DNA of 64,000 nucleotides from Sphingomonadaceae bacterium (GCA_947463325.1 CANHQT010000001.1:173450-237449); one strand, 5' to 3'. Shown: positions 35,116 through 44,756, numbered from the stretch's first letter. Numbers and translations are program-made. The notes: generated by a model from the letters alone, not told the origin.

Positions 35116-35192
35116 GCACCTGACCCTATCGCCTTTGGCGCAGAAAGGGAATGTCGGCTGGCGCAGCGGTGCCGCGCGCCTGAGCGGTTGGC

Positions 35193-36035
35193 TCAGGCCG
35201 CGCCGGTGGCCTTCGGCGTTGCCGGGTCGGCGCCCCATTCGGTCCAGCTGCCGTCATAGACCGCGACATCTTCCTTGCCGAGCAGGTGCGCGGCAAAGGC
35301 AACGGCGCTTGCGGTCATGCCGCTGCCGCAGGTCGCGACCAACGGACGGCCGAGATTGACGCCGGCGTCGGCAAAGGCTGCCCGCAGCGCGTCACCCTGT
35401 TTCCAGGTGCCATCGGCGTTGAACAGCTGGCTGTGCGGCAGGCTGCGCGAACCTGGAATGTGGCCCGGCGCCATGCCCGGACGCGGATCGCGGTCTTCGC
35501 CGGTGAAGCGCTTCGAGGGGCGGGCATCGACCACCTGCTCGGCATCGCTGTCCAGATTGCCGAGCATCTGTTCCTTGGTGCGCACGGCGTTGGCATCCCG
35601 CCACACAGTGAAGTGCCGGTGGCGCAGCGTGTGGTTGCCCATTTCAAGCGGACGCCCTTCGGCCTTCCACTTGGCGAGGCCACCGTCGAGCAGCGCCACG
35701 TCATGCGCGCCGAACAGTTTGAGCAGCCACCAGGCGCGCGCCGCGCTGGCCAGCGGGCTGTCATCATAAAGGACGATACGGCTGCCATCGCCGAGGCCGA
35801 GGCTCTGCATGCGGCTGGCGAATTTTTCCGCCTTGGGCGCCATGTTTTCGATAGGGTTGGTCTGATCGACCAATTCGGCAAGATCCATAAAGACCGCGCC
35901 CGGAATGTGCCCGGCCTCATATTCGGCGCGCGCGTCGCGTTCAGACCCGCTCATGAATCGGGTGGCGTCGACGATCCTGAGATCGCTCGCGCCCAATTCC
36001 TTGGCGAGCCATTCGGTTGTGACCAGCGGTTCCAT
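35193..36035 (-). CDS. sseA: 3-mercaptopyruvate sulfurtransferase
   Basis: A two-rhodanese-domain sulfurtransferase of 280 residues. The N-terminal domain has AEYEAGHIPGAVFMDL and LYDDSPLASAARAWWLLKLF; the C-terminal domain has RPGMAPGHIPGSRSLPHSQL and the active-site loop CGSGMTAS, the CG[S/T]G form of mercaptopyruvate-specific enzymes rather than the CRKGVT of thiosulfate sulfurtransferases. It lies next to metC, consistent with sulfur amino acid metabolism. Confidence 0.93.
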   Translation of the reverse strand: MEPLVTTEWLAKELGASDLRIVDATRFMSGSERDARAEYEAGHIPGAVFMDLAELVDQTNPIENMAPKAEKFASRMQSLGLGDGSRIVLYDDSPLASAARAWWLLKLFGAHDVALLDGGLAKWKAEGRPLEMGNHTLRHRHFTVWRDANAVRTKEQMLGNLDSDAEQVVDARPSKRFTGEDRDPRPGMAPGHIPGSRSLPHSQLFNADGTWKQGDALRAAFADAGVNLGRPLVATCGSGMTASAVAFAAHLLGKEDVAVYDGSWTEWGADPATPKATGAA

Positions 36036-36127
36036 ATCCTGCCTGCTCCCTGATTGCGTCCGCGCGTGGAGAGAAATTGATGCGCGGCGCGATTCTTTGT
36101 GTCTGTTCCCGGGGAGGGAGCGCCAAC

Positions 36128-37663
36128 CTATGGGCTGCCCTCCAGCTTGGCAAGGAATGCCGAAGCGGAATTGCGGATTTTATTTTGCGTTGCACCATCG
36201 AAGCGGTCCCAGCTGCGATAGGGCATGGCCAGGCGCGGGTTGCCGCCGATTGTTTCGCGGTTGCGCACAAGGAAGTCCCAGTAAAGCGCATTCAGCGGAC
36301 AGGCCTGTGGGCCGGTGCGCTGCTTCACATCATAGCGGCAGTCCCGGCAATAATCGCTCATCCGGTTCACATAGGCACCACCGGCCGCATAGGGTTTGGA
36401 TCCCAGCAGGCCGCCGTCGGCAAACTGGCTCATGCCGATGGTGTTGGGCGCCTCCACCCACTCAAAAGCATCGACATAGATGGCGAGATACCATTGGTGC
36501 AGCGCGTGCGGATCAATGCCGGCAATCAGTGCGAAATTGCCGGTGATCATTAGCCGCTGGATATGGTGGGCATAACCATGGTCGAGCGTCTGGCGCAGCG
36601 CCTGCCCAAGGCAGTTGAGGTCGGTTGCCCCGGTCCAGTAGAAATCGGGCAGCGGCCGCCGCGCATGGAGGTGGTTGCGCTCCACATAGTGCGGGCCTTC
36701 GCGCCAATAAATGCCGCGCACATATTCGCGCCAGCCGATGATCTGGCGGATGAAGCCTTCGGCGGCATTGATCGGCACACGCCCTGCGCGCCACGCGCTC
36801 TCCACTGCGCGGCATAGCTCGAGCGGATCAATGAGGCCGATGTTGAGCGCCGGACTCAGCAACGAATGCCACAGGAATGGTTCGCCGGTCAGCATCGCAT
36901 CCTGCCAGTCGCCAAAACCGGGCAGCGCATGGTTGAGGAACCAGAGCATCTGCGCCTCGGCCTGCTCGCGCGTCACAGCAAAGGCGAAATGATCGATGCT
37001 GCCGGGATGCTCGGCAAAACGCGTCGCGACCAGCGTCAGCACCTCGCGCGTAACCGCATCCGGCTCATGGCGCGGCTGTGCGGGTGGCACTGGCGCCTCG
37101 CGCGCCGGGCGGCGGTTCTCGGCATCGAAGTTCCATTGCCCGCCGGCGGGTTGGTCGCCCTCCATCAGCAGCCCGGTTTCGCGCCGCATCAGGCGATAGA
37201 AATATTCCATCCTGAGCTGCTTGCGCCCATCATCGGCCCAAGCGTTGAACAGCGCGTGCGACGCGATGAAGCGGCTGTCCTCGCGGATCGAAACGGGAAT
37301 GCCGAACAAAGTTTCCCATGCCTCGATCGCGGCGAGCAGGCGCCATTCGCCGGGTTCGGTGATGATGATGCGATCGGGGCTGTGCCGGGCGATGGCGCGT
37401 GCAACCTCTCCGGTAAAGCTGCCGCTGTTTTCGGGATCGTCGAGGCGGATGTAATCCACCTGCCAGCCGGCTGCGCGCAGCGCTGCGGCATGGTGGCGCA
37501 TCGCGGACAGGATCAGGGCGATCTTGGCCTTGTGATGCCGGACATAGCCTGCCTCTTCCGCCACCTCCATCATCAGGAGGATGCTGTCGGCGCGATCGGC
37601 ATCGGCCAGCGACGCCAGATGAAAAGACAGCTGGTCTCCAAGGATGGGGATGAGCGTCGGCAT
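36128..37663 (-). CDS. Iron-sulfur bacterial cryptochrome/photolyase (PhrB type)
   Basis: A 511-residue flavoprotein of the FeS-BCP group, which includes the prokaryotic (6-4) photolyase PhrB. The N-terminal Rossmann domain starts LIPILGDQLSFHL. Four cysteines at 351, 439, 442 and 455 (in NCLGQ and CRDCRYDVKQRTGPQACP) match almost exactly the spacing of the [4Fe-4S] ligands of PhrB (350, 438, 441, 454). The flavin region includes EAPNTIGMSQFADGG. It would bind FAD and probably a lumazine-type antenna and repair UV lesions. It precedes sseA by 92 bases. Confidence 0.92.
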   Translation of the reverse strand: MPTLIPILGDQLSFHLASLADADRADSILLMMEVAEEAGYVRHHKAKIALILSAMRHHAAALRAAGWQVDYIRLDDPENSGSFTGEVARAIARHSPDRIIITEPGEWRLLAAIEAWETLFGIPVSIREDSRFIASHALFNAWADDGRKQLRMEYFYRLMRRETGLLMEGDQPAGGQWNFDAENRRPAREAPVPPAQPRHEPDAVTREVLTLVATRFAEHPGSIDHFAFAVTREQAEAQMLWFLNHALPGFGDWQDAMLTGEPFLWHSLLSPALNIGLIDPLELCRAVESAWRAGRVPINAAEGFIRQIIGWREYVRGIYWREGPHYVERNHLHARRPLPDFYWTGATDLNCLGQALRQTLDHGYAHHIQRLMITGNFALIAGIDPHALHQWYLAIYVDAFEWVEAPNTIGMSQFADGGLLGSKPYAAGGAYVNRMSDYCRDCRYDVKQRTGPQACPLNALYWDFLVRNRETIGGNPRLAMPYRSWDRFDGATQNKIRNSASAFLAKLEGSP

Positions 37664-37705
37664 GGAGCCCGTTAGCGCGCGGCTCCGCCGAAGCGGATAC
37701 GGCCA

Positions 37706-38839
37706 TCAGACCACTTTGGTAATGCCCGTGTCCCGCGCGCCGAGAGGAGCGAAGCTGGCCGGCCCCTGGTCGAGGCGGAAGGGAGCGAGCTTTGCGCCGG
37801 CAACGCCGCTGTCGCGACCGACAACAAAGGCCTTGCCGATCTGCCCCTCGATCGGTGCCTCGCCGGGTCCATGGCCATAGCGTATGTCGAGCGCGACCAG
37901 CGGAATGGCGAAAGTCTTGCCGTCGATGGTCACCGGGCTCAGCGCATCAAGCGGCGCTGCCAGCTCGCCTTCAAAGCGGTGTTCGCCGCCTGCAGCAATG
38001 GCGATAAATCCGTGCAGGCTGCGATCCTCGTCGAGCGTGTACCATTGGGATACGCCCTGCGGATTGATGTTCGCGCCGGCGAACAGGCCGATGCGCAGGT
38101 TTGTGTCGACAGCGTCGATCACCCCTGTGTTGCGAACTGTGACGGCATAGCGCAGCCGCAAATTTACCAGCGTCGATTGGGCAGCGAGCAGCTCGAACTC
38201 CAATGACAGGTCTGCACGGCGGCCGAGCCGGTTGGTCGCTTCCGCTGGCGCCGGCGTTTCCGGACGGGCGGCAGGCTTTGCCGGCGCGCGTTTCCGCTTT
38301 GGCTTGGCCGGTGGCGGCGACGGTGGCGTTGGCGGGGCGATTGCTTCGGGCGCAGGCATCGCAATCGGCTTGCGGCGATTGCGCCGCCGCCAGGCCAGCC
38401 AACCCCCGCCGATCAGCGCTGCACCCCCGCCCAGAGCCGCGAGCGGAAGCCATTCAGGCGTGCTGTTCGGTGCCGGGGGCGGGACGGCAGGCAATGGCAG
38501 GTCGGGCGCTGTGTCCGCTGCCGGGCCTGTAGGCGCAATGTCCGAAGCGGCCGGGGTTTCGGCAGCAGGCACAGGCGCTGCGCCTTCGCCTGTCCGGGGC
38601 TCTGCCGCGCGCGGTTCGGCGCGGTCGCGCGCGGGCGCTGGCGCTGGCGTTGGTGCGGGAGCCGGAGCAGGGGACGGCGTCGGCTCGACCACCAATGGCG
38701 GCGCCGGTTCAGGCGTGGTCGCAGGCGGGGGGATCAGACCATCAGGCGGGCCCTGCACGCCGGCAATGGCGGGCTGTGCGGGCAGCAGCATCAGGATGCT
38801 GGCGATCGCGGTGGCGGAATGTCTCAGGGCTGCAGTCAT
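37706..38839 (-). CDS. Exported proline-rich membrane-anchored hypothetical protein
   Basis: A 377-residue protein I do not recognise as a named family. It has a signal peptide (MLLPAQPAIAG), a long Pro/Ala-rich linker (residues 35-125), one membrane helix (about 131-150, then RRRNRRK), a second Pro/Lys linker and a C-terminal beta-rich domain (about 200-377) with LSLEFELLAAQSTLVNLRLR and VTVRNTGVIDAVDTNLRI, resembling a CARDB or alpha-macroglobulin-like adhesion fold. The ATG at 38839 starts the signal peptide; the longer frame would run into queF. Envelope role only inferred. Confidence 0.75.
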   Translation of the reverse strand: MTAALRHSATAIASILMLLPAQPAIAGVQGPPDGLIPPPATTPEPAPPLVVEPTPSPAPAPAPTPAPAPARDRAEPRAAEPRTGEGAAPVPAAETPAASDIAPTGPAADTAPDLPLPAVPPPAPNSTPEWLPLAALGGGAALIGGGWLAWRRRNRRKPIAMPAPEAIAPPTPPSPPPAKPKRKRAPAKPAARPETPAPAEATNRLGRRADLSLEFELLAAQSTLVNLRLRYAVTVRNTGVIDAVDTNLRIGLFAGANINPQGVSQWYTLDEDRSLHGFIAIAAGGEHRFEGELAAPLDALSPVTIDGKTFAIPLVALDIRYGHGPGEAPIEGQIGKAFVVGRDSGVAGAKLAPFRLDQGPASFAPLGARDTGITKVV

Positions 38840-38881
38840 CGGTTCGTTTTTCGAGTGAGATTGCGCGCCACAACGAGCGGG

Positions 38882-38918
38882 GCGCGTGACAGGGCTACCG
38901 CCTGTGGCTAAAGCGCGC
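38882..38918 (+). promoter_or_regulatory. Two-tier stem-loop abutting queF
   Basis: GCGCG at 38882-38886 pairs with CGCGC at 38914-38918, and inside it ACAGG at 38889-38893 pairs with CCTGT at 38901-38905 around a seven-base GCTACCG loop; a GGCTAAA bulge lies on the 3' side. The structure ends two bases before the ATG, so it would mask the ribosome site. queF is a frequent preQ1-riboswitch target, but the loop is too short and the tail lacks the A-rich preQ1-I signature. Confidence 0.4.
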
Positions 38919-38920
38919 GG

Positions 38921-39379
38921 ATGGTCAAGCCCCCAGAACCCCGTTTCCTCGGCCAAACGAGCGCGCTTCCCGCCAGTCCGGAAGAAGCGATCCTCGATTA
39001 TGTGCCCAATCCGCGCGCTGGTGAGCTGTTCACGGTGCGCTTTGTCGCGCCCGAATTTACCTCGCTCTGCCCGGTCACCGCGCAGCCCGATTTCGCGCAC
39101 CTGGTGATCGACTATGCCCCCGGTGAGACCATCGTCGAATCCAAGTCGCTGAAGCTGTTCCTGGGGAGCTTTCGCAACCATCAGGGGTTTCACGAGGATT
39201 GCACGGTCGGCATCGGCCGGCGGCTCGCTGATGAGATGCGCCCGCGCTGGCTGCGCATCGGCGGCTACTGGTATCCGCGCGGCGGCATCCCCATAGATGT
39301 ATTCTGGCAGACCGGGGCTCCACCCGAAGGGCTGTGGGTGCCGGATCAGGGCGTCGCGCCATATCGTGGACGCGGCTGA
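38921..39379 (+). CDS. queF: 7-cyano-7-deazaguanine reductase (preQ0 reductase)
   Basis: NADPH-dependent reduction of preQ0 to preQ1 in queuosine synthesis. The 152-residue length is that of the unimodular YkvM-type. It has the catalytic cysteine in [11 protein letters not shown], the QueF motif [15 protein letters not shown], the later FHEDCTVGI and [15 protein letters not shown]. queC, queD and queE are not in the window. It is divergent from the hypothetical envelope protein, with 81 bases between the starts. Confidence 0.95.
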   Translation: MVKPPEPRFLGQTSALPASPEEAILDYVPNPRAGELFTVRFVAPEFTSLCPVTAQPDFAHLVIDYAPGETIVESKSLKLFLGSFRNHQGFHEDCTVGIGRRLADEMRPRWLRIGGYWYPRGGIPIDVFWQTGAPPEGLWVPDQGVAPYRGRG

Positions 39380-39424
39380 ACGGAGCGTACACCATCATAA
39401 CGGCACGGGCATGAGGACCAGATT

Positions 39425-39832
39425 ATGAGCATTGCCGTTTCGCATAACCACCCGATCCGCGTCGCCAGCAGCGACATCGACTTCATGGGCCATGCCAACA
39501 ATGCCCATTATCTGTCCTGGGTGCAGGAAGCCGTGCTCGCCCACTGGCGCAGCATCGCCCCGCCGCAAGCGGTGGCAGAACATCTGTGGGTCGCGCTGAA
39601 GCATGAGATCAGCTACCGCCGCCCCGCCTTCCTCAACGACGAGCTGGTCGCGACCGTGGTGCTCGAGCGCGTGCAGGGCGCGCGTGCCTTTTACGAGACG
39701 GTCATCCGCCGCGGAGAGGATGTGCTCGCCGAGGTGAAGTCGAGCTGGTGCTGCGTGTGCGCCGAAACCCTGCGGCCCGCACGCATCGCCCGCGATGTCG
39801 CAGCCCGTTTCTTCGGCGGCGAACTGCCCTGA
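39425..39832 (+). CDS. Acyl-CoA thioesterase, 4HBT hot-dog family
   Basis: A 135-residue hot-dog fold protein. The 4HBT signature is in SSDIDFMGHANNAHYLSWVQ with the usual catalytic aspartate, followed by LKHEISYRRPAFLNDELV and RGEDVLAEVKSSWCCV. Members hydrolyse acyl- or 4-hydroxybenzoyl-CoA; the substrate here is unknown. It follows queF by 45 bases and ends four bases before the convergent S10 peptidase gene. Confidence 0.87.
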   Translation: MSIAVSHNHPIRVASSDIDFMGHANNAHYLSWVQEAVLAHWRSIAPPQAVAEHLWVALKHEISYRRPAFLNDELVATVVLERVQGARAFYETVIRRGEDVLAEVKSSWCCVCAETLRPARIARDVAARFFGGELP

Positions 39833-39836
39833 ACCC

Positions 39837-41366
39837 TTATCGTCCGCGGATGAAGGCGCGGACGTCTTCGGACAGCTTCACCCGGTCCTCGTCGCGCACA
39901 TACATCATGTGCCCCGAGTCATAATAAGTGAAGGTGATGCGGTCGCGCGGGAAGCCGCTGCGGGTCAGCGCATATTCGGCGGCGAAAAAGGGTGTGGCAA
40001 AATCATACCAGCCCTGCGCGTTGAAGATCCTGAGGCCGCTATTCTCGCGCATCGCGCGGGAGATGTAGGGCGCGACATTCATGTACGTGTCGCTGTCGCG
40101 GCCGGCGTTAAGCCGCCAGTCCCACTGGCCGACGCCGCCGATGGTGACGTAATTGCGCGTGGTGCGATAGCCCAGCGTGCGCCGGATATGGTCATTGACC
40201 GCTGCGGTATAGCCTGCGTCGATGCCGTAAAAGCTGGGGTCATTGTCCGGCGTTTCGCCTGCGCTGTCGGCGTCGACGCCGGTGTAGCGCGCGTCGAGCC
40301 GCCCGACGGTGAGGCCGCGATCACGCAGCAATTCCTTGTAGAATCGCGACGGCGTGACGCGCAGGTCGGCGCGGTCGAGGAAGGCTTCGGACAGGCCGGT
40401 GTAGCGCGCCAGATCACGACGGATGGTGGCCCGGCGCTCACCGGTCAGCGCATTACCCTGCATCAGTGCGGGCAAATAGACGTCCATCGCCCATGTGCGC
40501 GCTTCGGCAACCAGTTGCTCGGTTGGCGTCCCGGCGAACACCGATTTGCCATGGAACAGGGCGGTCGCCGCCATGCTCGGCAGGTTGAGGGCATAGCTCA
40601 CCTCATTACCCGGCGTGTCCGCGCCCGCCCCGAAATCGAGTACCGTCGAAATCAGGATCACGCCGTTGAGCGCGACATCATTATACTGCCCTTCAAGCTG
40701 GTTGAGCACCGCCGCCGAGCGGGTGGTGCCATAGCTTTCGCCACCCAGATATTTGGGGCTGTTCCAGCGGCCATTCTCGCTCAACCACAGGCGGATGAAT
40801 TGCGCGATGGAACGGGCGTCTTGCGTGACACCATAGAATTCCTGTGGGTCGACGCCGGGCATAGCATAGGAAAAACCGGTGCCGACCGGATCGATGAAGA
40901 CAAGGTCGGTGACGTCGAGCAGGCTGTCCGGGTTGGGCAGCAGTGGATAGGGCGGCGCGCCATCGTCCGTCGCATTGGACGGGATGGCGACACGCACCGG
41001 CCCGAACGCGCCCATGTGCAGCCATAGTGACCCTGACCCCGGCCCGCCGTTGAACAGGAAAGTGACTGGCCGGTTGGGGTCGTTTCCGGCCCGGACATAG
41101 CTGGTTGAAAAGATTGCGGCGCGCGGGTTGCCATCCGGCCCGGGCAGGAATGTCTCGCCGGCAGTCGCGGTATAATCGACGCGCACGCCGTTAAAGACAC
41201 CACTGCCGCGCGTGACCGACCGGTTGGGGGTGCGCTCGGCCGCTGCCGGTGCAGCCGCGGCTGCGGCTGGCGCGGTGTCACGTGCCGGTGCCTGCTGCGC
41301 CGCAGCCGGTCCTGCCAGTGCCATCCCTGCCAGCAGCGTTGCTGCCTTCCACCCTGCCATGCGCAT
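39837..41366 (-). CDS. Peptidase S10 family serine carboxypeptidase-like protein
   Basis: A 509-residue exported alpha/beta-hydrolase. It has a signal peptide (LLAGMALAGPAAAQ), an Ala/Pro-rich spacer, the oxyanion NGGPGSGSLWLHMGAFGPV, the nucleophile elbow GESYGT, an aspartate in YDFATPFF and the histidine in DSGHMMYVR, so a complete Ser-Asp-His set. Bacterial S10 members are mostly uncharacterised periplasmic carboxypeptidases. Its context is the envelope-protease cluster with DegP and HflCK. Confidence 0.88.
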   Translation of the reverse strand: MRMAGWKAATLLAGMALAGPAAAQQAPARDTAPAAAAAAPAAAERTPNRSVTRGSGVFNGVRVDYTATAGETFLPGPDGNPRAAIFSTSYVRAGNDPNRPVTFLFNGGPGSGSLWLHMGAFGPVRVAIPSNATDDGAPPYPLLPNPDSLLDVTDLVFIDPVGTGFSYAMPGVDPQEFYGVTQDARSIAQFIRLWLSENGRWNSPKYLGGESYGTTRSAAVLNQLEGQYNDVALNGVILISTVLDFGAGADTPGNEVSYALNLPSMAATALFHGKSVFAGTPTEQLVAEARTWAMDVYLPALMQGNALTGERRATIRRDLARYTGLSEAFLDRADLRVTPSRFYKELLRDRGLTVGRLDARYTGVDADSAGETPDNDPSFYGIDAGYTAAVNDHIRRTLGYRTTRNYVTIGGVGQWDWRLNAGRDSDTYMNVAPYISRAMRENSGLRIFNAQGWYDFATPFFAAEYALTRSGFPRDRITFTYYDSGHMMYVRDEDRVKLSEDVRAFIRGR

Positions 41367-41390
41367 TTATGTTCCCCCCTCTGGTCTTTG

Positions 41391-42980
41391 TCAGCGTCGC
41401 CCGAACAGACCGCCCAATATGCCGCGTACTAGACTGCGCCCGACGCTGCCTGCAACTTGCCGCCCGATCGAGCTTGCTGCGGATCGCGCTGCCGACTGGA
41501 TCGCCTTTTCGGCAAGACTCGGTTTGGCAGCTTCGCGTGCTGCGGCCGCTTCGGCGCGGAGCCGTTCGCGCTCCGCTGACGCGCGCTGCTTTGCTTCTTC
41601 CTTGGCGCGGGCGGCATCGGCGCGTGCCTGCTCTTCCTGCGCGTCGGCCTCTGCTGCTGCCGCCGCTGCCGCTTGACCTCGCGCAGCCAGCAGCTCCTCG
41701 GCTGACTCGCGGTCGATGGCGGTGTCATATTTCTCGCCGACAATGCTGGTCGATCGGATGATCGCCCGTTCGCGCGGCTCGAGCGGGCCGACCCGGCTCG
41801 CCGGTGCCTTGATCAATGTGCGCTCAACCATTGACGGCGCACCGTCTGCCATCAGCGTCGAAACCAGCGCCTCGCCGATGCGCAGATCGGTGATGACCCG
41901 CTCGACATCGAGCGCGGGGTTGGGCCGGAAGGTTTCCGACGCCGCCTTGATCGCCCGCTGTTCGCGCGGGGTAAAGGCACGCAGCGCGTGCTGGACGCGG
42001 TTGCCCAGCTGGCCGGCAACGCTGTCGGGAATGTCGATGGGGTTCTGCGTGACGAAATAGACACCGACGCCCTTGGACCGGATCAGGCGCACGACCTGCT
42101 CGACCTTTTCGAGCAGCGCATCGGGTGCTTCGTCGAACAGCAGATGCGCCTCATCAAAAAAGAAGACCAGCTTCGGCTTGTCCGGATCGCCGACTTCGGG
42201 GAGCGTTTCGAACAGTTCGGACAACAGCCACAGCAGGAAGGTCGAATAGAGTTTGGGGCTCGCCATCAGCTTGTCGGCGGCGAGAATGTTGATGACCCCG
42301 CGTCCGCTGTCATCGCACTGGATCATGTCCATGATGTCGAGCGCGGGTTCGCCGAAGAAACGGTCTCCGCCCTGATCCTCGAGCGTCAGCAGCTGGCGCT
42401 GGATCGCGCCCACGCTGGCTTTGGTGACATTGCCGTAGCGGGTGGCGATGTCCGCCGCATTTTCTGCGCACCAGGCGAGCATCGCCTGCAGATCGCCCAG
42501 ATCGAGCAGCAGCATCCCCTGTTCGTCGGCAAGGCGAAAGGCGATCGAAAGCACGCCTTCCTGCGTCTCGTTGAGGCCGAGCAGGCGGGCGAGCAGCAAC
42601 GGCCCCATTTCCGATACGGTGGTGCGCACCGGATGGCCCTGTTCGCCGAACAGGTCCCAGAAGGTGACGGGATTGTCGCGATAGGCCCAGTCGCTCTGGC
42701 CGATTTCGGCGGCGCGGGTGGAGAAAATCTCGTGCAGCTTGCCGGTCGGCGTGCCGGCAAGAGCGAGGCCGCCCAGGTCGCCCTTCACGTCGGCAACGAA
42801 CACCGGAACGCCAACCGCTGAAAAACTTTCGGCCATGCCCTGTAGCGTCACCGTTTTGCCGGTGCCGGTCGCGCCTGCGATCAGCCCGTGGCGGTTGGCG
42901 CGCCGCAGGTTGACGACTTCGCGTTTGGATCCCTCCGGTCCGCTTGACTGGCCTATGAAAATCTCGGGTGCGTTGCTCAT
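41391..42980 (-). CDS. HerA-like ATPase (DUF853/YjgR family)
   Basis: A 529-residue P-loop ATPase of the HerA/FtsK superfamily. Walker A is [10 protein letters not shown] in [19 protein letters not shown], Walker B is [17 protein letters not shown], and the arginine-finger/sensor segment is [20 protein letters not shown]. The C-terminal 120 residues are an Ala/Glu/Arg coiled coil ending [10 protein letters not shown], typical of DUF853. Cellular role is not established. The ATG at 42980 gives [11 protein letters not shown] symmetric terminator lies just upstream, so it has its own promoter. Confidence 0.88.
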   Translation of the reverse strand: MSNAPEIFIGQSSGPEGSKREVVNLRRANRHGLIAGATGTGKTVTLQGMAESFSAVGVPVFVADVKGDLGGLALAGTPTGKLHEIFSTRAAEIGQSDWAYRDNPVTFWDLFGEQGHPVRTTVSEMGPLLLARLLGLNETQEGVLSIAFRLADEQGMLLLDLGDLQAMLAWCAENAADIATRYGNVTKASVGAIQRQLLTLEDQGGDRFFGEPALDIMDMIQCDDSGRGVINILAADKLMASPKLYSTFLLWLLSELFETLPEVGDPDKPKLVFFFDEAHLLFDEAPDALLEKVEQVVRLIRSKGVGVYFVTQNPIDIPDSVAGQLGNRVQHALRAFTPREQRAIKAASETFRPNPALDVERVITDLRIGEALVSTLMADGAPSMVERTLIKAPASRVGPLEPRERAIIRSTSIVGEKYDTAIDRESAEELLAARGQAAAAAAAEADAQEEQARADAARAKEEAKQRASAERERLRAEAAAAREAAKPSLAEKAIQSAARSAASSIGRQVAGSVGRSLVRGILGGLFGRR

Positions 42981-43005
42981 CTGGTCCCTCGCAGCGCTCG
43001 AAAAG

Positions 43006-43040
43006 AAAAGGGCGGGCCACGCAATGCGGCCCGCCCTTTT
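43006..43040 (-). terminator. Symmetric terminator after the DegP gene
   Basis: AAAAGGGCGGGCC at 43006-43018 and GGCCCGCCCTTTT at 43028-43040 form a perfect 13-base inverted repeat around a nine-base loop. Because both flanks are A/T runs it can work in both directions. It is placed to end degP transcription on the minus strand. Confidence 0.88.
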
Positions 43041-43088
43041 GGGTCTAACCGGCGCGGGCGGCAAATCAAGCCGCCCGGCGCGTTCATA

Positions 43089-44654
43089 TCAGTTGCCGAG
43101 CACCAGCGGGATGAACTGCGGGCGCACGCCGCGGCGCACGACCTGTACCAGCATCGCAGTCCGGCCCTGCCGCTTGGCTTCGGCAATCGCGGCCGCGAGA
43201 TCGGCATTATTGGTGACCGCGCGGCCATGGGCGTTGAGGATCACATCGCCGCGTCGCAGGCCCTTGGCTGCCGCATCCGAAGACGGCGAGATGGCGCCGA
43301 TCACCACGCCGCGCGTGGTTGTGTCGATGCCGATCTGGCGCGCGATTTCCGCTGTCAGCTCCTGGGTGACGAGGCCGAGCTCGGCGCGGATCGTGGTGTC
43401 CGCCCCTTCGGTCGGTTCCTTCTGCTGGCTGAAATCCTGTTCGGCCTCGGGGTCGAACTGTTCGCCGGCGAGCTGTTCGGCGCTCGGGCGGGTGGCGACG
43501 GTTGCCTGCACCGTCATCCGCCGCCCGTCGCGCAGCAGCACGATCGGCACGCGCGTGCCCGGCGCGATATTGGCGACGATGTAGGACAGATTCTGGTCCG
43601 GCGTCACATCCTGACCATTGATGGTGAGGATGACGTCTCCGGCGCGGATACCCGCACGGTCGGCGGCGCCATCGGGCATGACGCGGTTGATGAACTCGCC
43701 ACGCGAGCGGTCAATGCCCAGCGCGTTGGCGAGATCCTCGGTCAGCGGGCCGCGCTCGACGCCGAGATAGCCGCGGGCAATGGTCTGGCCGGAAATCAGC
43801 TGGCGCACGATCGGCTCGGCCACTTCGCTCGGGATAGCGAAGCCAAGGCCGATATTGCCGCCGTTGGGCGAGATGATCGCGCTGTTGATGCCGATCACGC
43901 GGCCCGACATGTCGAACAGCGGGCCGCCGGAATTGCCCTGGTTGATGGCAGCATCGGTCTGGATATAGCGGTCGAACGCGCCGCCTGAACCGACGCCGGC
44001 CGGGCCGACATTGCGGTAGAGCGCGGAAACGATCCCCGCCGTCACCGTGCCGCCGAAACCGAGCGGATTGCCGATCGCGATCACCCAGTCCCCGACGCGT
44101 GCTTGCGTCGAATCGCCAAAGGCGACGTGCGGCAGATTGCGCCCGTCGATCTTGAGCACGGCAAGGTCGCTGTCGGGATCACGGCCGACCAGCGTCGCCA
44201 CATATTCGGTGCGGTCGGGCATGGTCACGGTGATCTGCTCGACCACCGCATTGGGCGCACCGGGCGAAACCACATGGTTGTTGGTGACGATGTAGCCGTC
44301 CGCCGAAATGATGAATCCCGATCCGAGCGATTGGCCGCGCCGCGTGGTCGGCGCGCCATTGCCCTGACCGCCGAACAGCCCTTCAAAGGGCGTGCCCGCA
44401 AACGGGTTGGTGGGCACCTGGATGCGCTGGCGGGTGGAAATGTTGACCACCGCCGGCTGCAACTGGGCAGTCAGGTCGGCAAAGCTGGTCGGCGCGCCGG
44501 TGCGCGGCGTGATTGCGGTATTGGCCGCATCCTGCGCGTTGAGCGGTGCCTGCGCGGTCAGCGCCAGTGCGGTGCCCCCGAGCAGCAGGGCCGTAGTGAT
44601 GGCATAGGCTTGTCGCACGGTCGTCTCGTTCCTCTTCGATTCGTTACCTGTCAT
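43089..44654 (-). CDS. Do/DegP family periplasmic serine protease
   Basis: A 521-residue HtrA-type protease and chaperone of the envelope. It has a signal or anchor segment (ITTALLLGGTALALTAQ), the trypsin-like triad His127 in TNNHVV, Asp163 in DPDSDLAVLK and Ser242 in GNSGGPLF, then two PDZ domains (about 285-375 and 430-515, each with GDVIL). The start may also be the GTG at 44618. It lies after hflK-hflC on the same strand but has its own promoter in the gap. Confidence 0.93.
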   Translation of the reverse strand: MTGNESKRNETTVRQAYAITTALLLGGTALALTAQAPLNAQDAANTAITPRTGAPTSFADLTAQLQPAVVNISTRQRIQVPTNPFAGTPFEGLFGGQGNGAPTTRRGQSLGSGFIISADGYIVTNNHVVSPGAPNAVVEQITVTMPDRTEYVATLVGRDPDSDLAVLKIDGRNLPHVAFGDSTQARVGDWVIAIGNPLGFGGTVTAGIVSALYRNVGPAGVGSGGAFDRYIQTDAAINQGNSGGPLFDMSGRVIGINSAIISPNGGNIGLGFAIPSEVAEPIVRQLISGQTIARGYLGVERGPLTEDLANALGIDRSRGEFINRVMPDGAADRAGIRAGDVILTINGQDVTPDQNLSYIVANIAPGTRVPIVLLRDGRRMTVQATVATRPSAEQLAGEQFDPEAEQDFSQQKEPTEGADTTIRAELGLVTQELTAEIARQIGIDTTTRGVVIGAISPSSDAAAKGLRRGDVILNAHGRAVTNNADLAAAIAEAKRQGRTAMLVQVVRRGVRPQFIPLVLGN

Positions 44655-44687
44655 GCCAGTAACAGGCGCGACTGGCTAACGATTACA

Positions 44688-44716
44688 TTTATAGTCGCGA
44701 AACATGAACCTGTCAC
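44688..44716 (-). promoter_or_regulatory. Candidate sigma-70 type promoter of the DegP gene
   Basis: On the minus strand GTGACA (complement of 44711-44716) and TATAAA (complement of 44688-44693) are separated by exactly 17 bases, close to TTGACA-N17-TATAAT. Downstream is an inverted repeat CCTGT/ACAGG near 44647-44664. It lies 34 bases before the DegP start. Confidence 0.6.
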
Positions 44717-44756
44717 AACGGGTAATTCTTGCGCCACGCGCGGCGGGCGCCCGGGA

